A stretch of DNA of 64,000 nt from assembly GCF_002866825.1 (NCBI RefSeq), contig NZ_PKUS01000001.1, positions 124,001-188,000 on the forward strand, in the 5' to 3' direction. Within the stretch, counting starts at the first letter, position 1; every line of letters begins with the position of its first letter. Under the pieces are notes generated by a model. That model did no database searches and had not been told where the DNA came from. It was given only the letters and a program-made list of their open reading frames with translations. This document shows, piece after piece, positions 62,893 to 64,000 of the stretch. This stretch comes from Pseudohalioglobus lutimaris. GTDB taxonomy: Bacteria > Pseudomonadota > Gammaproteobacteria > Pseudomonadales > Halieaceae. The translations under genes were made by a program, and so were the position numbers.

Positions 62893-63106
62893 TCAAGCAA
62901 GCTGCTTGCGCAAACTCAACAGGTTTATCTTGCTTTTGGCTGTCATTGGTATGTCTTCAACCTTGCCGACCACCAGGGACCTTTGGGGACGCCACCAGCA
63001 TGGCCGTTCAAGTCAATGCGGCCACTTGCCTGAGCACGGGAAAAGCACACATGTCACCATGTAGATCGGGCACCTGAACAGAGACAGATGGGTAACGACC
63101 GCGCAT
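62893..63106 (-). pseudogene. Remnant of an acyl-CoA synthetase (AMP-forming) 3' end
   Basis: Two reverse-strand frames carry consecutive pieces of the C-terminal domain of an AMP-forming acyl-CoA ligase. One, from about 63106, reads VSVQVPDLHGDMCAFPVLRQ (family: VPD...GE...AFVV) and stops at a TGA. A second, shifted frame continues RPQRSLVVGKVEDIPMTAKS, then KINLLSLRKQLA and TGA at 62893-62895 (family: PRSxxxVDxLPxTxxGKI...LR). The catalytic lysine region is altered (KSKIN). No N-terminal ligase domain lies upstream, so this is a decayed fragment, not a gene. Confidence 0.6.
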
Positions 63107-63181
63107 TGCTACTTTCTAACAACCCCACTAATCTCGAATTATCCAGGCCCTGCTTTTTCGTCACGTACCGGAGACAACGTC

Positions 63182-63526
63182 ATGCTGAACTTTTTTGTTT
63201 TACTGCTGCTGTGTCAGCTTGCCGGCGAGGTGGTTGTTGTCAGTCTCGGCATACCGCTGCCCGGGCCCGTAGTCGGCATGGTGTTGCTATTTGTTGGCCT
63301 GCTCTTTCATGGACAAGTGCCGGCTCAATTGGATGAACTGGGCAAGGGCCTGCTCTCAAATCTATCGCTGCTGTTTGTTCCGGCCGGGGTTGGGGTGATG
63401 TTACACGCGGAGCGGGTAGGCGCGGAGTACCTACCCATTGCCGTTTCACTGGTGGTGAGCACACTGGTCACCATAGCCGTAACGGGCTGGATAATGCAGA
63501 AGCTGGCAGCAGAGCCGGAACAATGA
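63182..63526 (+). CDS. CidA/LrgA-family holin-like protein
   Basis: A 114-residue protein with four hydrophobic helices, with the family stretch VVVSLGIPLPGPVVGMVLLF and SNLSLLFVPAGVGVMLHAER. CidA/LrgA proteins act like antiholins or as part of a pyruvate/organic-acid carrier with an LrgB partner. GGAG lies about 9 nt before the ATG. Its stop overlaps the next gene's start by 4 bp (ATGA), forming the usual pair. Confidence 0.9.
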   Translation: MLNFFVLLLLCQLAGEVVVVSLGIPLPGPVVGMVLLFVGLLFHGQVPAQLDELGKGLLSNLSLLFVPAGVGVMLHAERVGAEYLPIAVSLVVSTLVTIAVTGWIMQKLAAEPEQ

Positions 63527-64000
63527 CCGGGGAACTGCAAACCATTTGGGTCTACCTCGCGGCATCGCCGCTGCTCTCGCTCACCCTGACCCTGCTCGCT
63601 TACACACTGGGTCTCTGGCTGCACCGGCGCGCCGGTAAGAACCCCCTGGTCAATCCCGTGCTTTTTGCGATGTTAGTGCTGGTCGCACTGCTGAGCGCTA
63701 CCGATACCGATTACACAACTTACTTTCAGGGCGCGCAGTTTGTGCACTTCCTGCTCGGCCCCGCCACCGTCGCCCTGGCGATACCGCTATACAGGCAAGT
63801 GCGACAGGTGAAGGACTCGGCGCCAGCCATCATTGTTGCAGTGTTCTGCGGCTCGATTACCGCCGCACTGACCGCCGTGGGCATCGCCTGGGCGCTGGGG
63901 GCGACAGAGCCTACCCTGCTTTCGCTGGCACCAAAGTCGGCGACCACGCCCGTGGCGATGGGCATTGCCGAGCAACTCGGTGGACTTCCCAGCCTGACAG
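63523..64000 (+). CDS. LrgB/CidB-family membrane protein (partial, runs off the window)
   Basis: The first 159 residues of a multi-helix protein. The family signature is near the right edge: ATEPTLLSLAPKSATTPVAM, then GIAEQLGGLPSL, and helices with AGKNPLVNPVLFAMLVLVAL precede it. About 230 residues are usual, so roughly 70 are missing. It works together with the upstream CidA/LrgA protein. Confidence 0.92.
   Translation, partial: MTGELQTIWVYLAASPLLSLTLTLLAYTLGLWLHRRAGKNPLVNPVLFAMLVLVALLSATDTDYTTYFQGAQFVHFLLGPATVALAIPLYRQVRQVKDSAPAIIVAVFCGSITAALTAVGIAWALGATEPTLLSLAPKSATTPVAMGIAEQLGGLPSLT

Noticed and set aside
1-64000. Mobile elements, CRISPR arrays, tRNA or rRNA genes
   Set aside because: No transposase, integrase, direct-repeat array, T-loop/acceptor pattern or rRNA-like sequence was found on reading both strands.

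Overview
The window is a gene-dense stretch (about 58 protein-coding genes) of what looks like a chromosome from a marine gammaproteobacterium, most probably of the Halieaceae (OM60/NOR5) type. This placement is inferred from gene content and not from a marker gene: a BCCT osmolyte carrier, two TonB-dependent receptors, a TPR-sulfotransferase beside a receptor, a flavin monooxygenase, several SDR/epimerase proteins, RluF, RhlE, DbpA, PlsB and a RIO-kinase gene overlapping dbpA. I saw no rRNA, tRNA, CRISPR array, insertion sequence or phage module.

Layout. 1-1.9 kb: end of a MarR regulator gene and a BCCT transporter. 2.2-9.6 kb: TonB receptor, terminator, TPR-sulfotransferase, then a reverse-strand VOC/cupin/sulfotransferase-like operon and a GNAT enzyme. 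9.8-11 kb: an MFS carrier whose expected first exported helix is cut off from its probable ATG by an in-frame TAG. 11.2-16.4 kb: a cysteine-patterned secreted protein and a complete cell-surface signalling set (STN-domain receptor, FecR-like anti-sigma, ECF sigma). 16.5-24 kb: housekeeping and RNA metabolism (YhiN-type flavoprotein, RluF, RhlE with a structured leader, a coiled-coil protein, DbpA, RIO kinase). 24.1-28.2 kb: ion and osmotic homeostasis (TrkH, a TrkA-N protein, MscS channel, small membrane protein). 28.5-34.9 kb: PRC-barrel-like small protein, sigma-54 activator, and a Baeyer-Villiger-type monooxygenase / SMP-30-like lipoprotein / MscS operon. 35-41.2 kb: a four-gene oligopeptide-type ABC importer. 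41.4-53.1 kb: mixed single genes, an RND pump with its adaptor, two MAPEG proteins and a PAQR protein. 53.3-64 kb: CPA1 antiporter, PlsB, DUF418 protein, BASS carrier, a trio of Rossmann-fold proteins that all carry export or membrane signals, a decayed acyl-CoA synthetase 3' end, and the start of a CidA/LrgB pair.

How the genes work together. Many units are overlapping or nearly overlapping operons (ATGA or GTGA junctions at 23149, 26281, 32260, 36614, 44909, 48163, 61175, 63523). The strongest candidates for less-described biology are the exported Rossmann-fold trio at 59.5-62.2 kb, the monooxygenase/lipoprotein/channel operon at 30.3-34.4 kb, the six-cysteine helical secreted protein at 11.2-12.3 kb, and three genes whose start codon sits exactly 6 nt after a -10-like hexamer, suggesting leaderless transcripts. 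All assignments are from reading the sequence; no database search was run.
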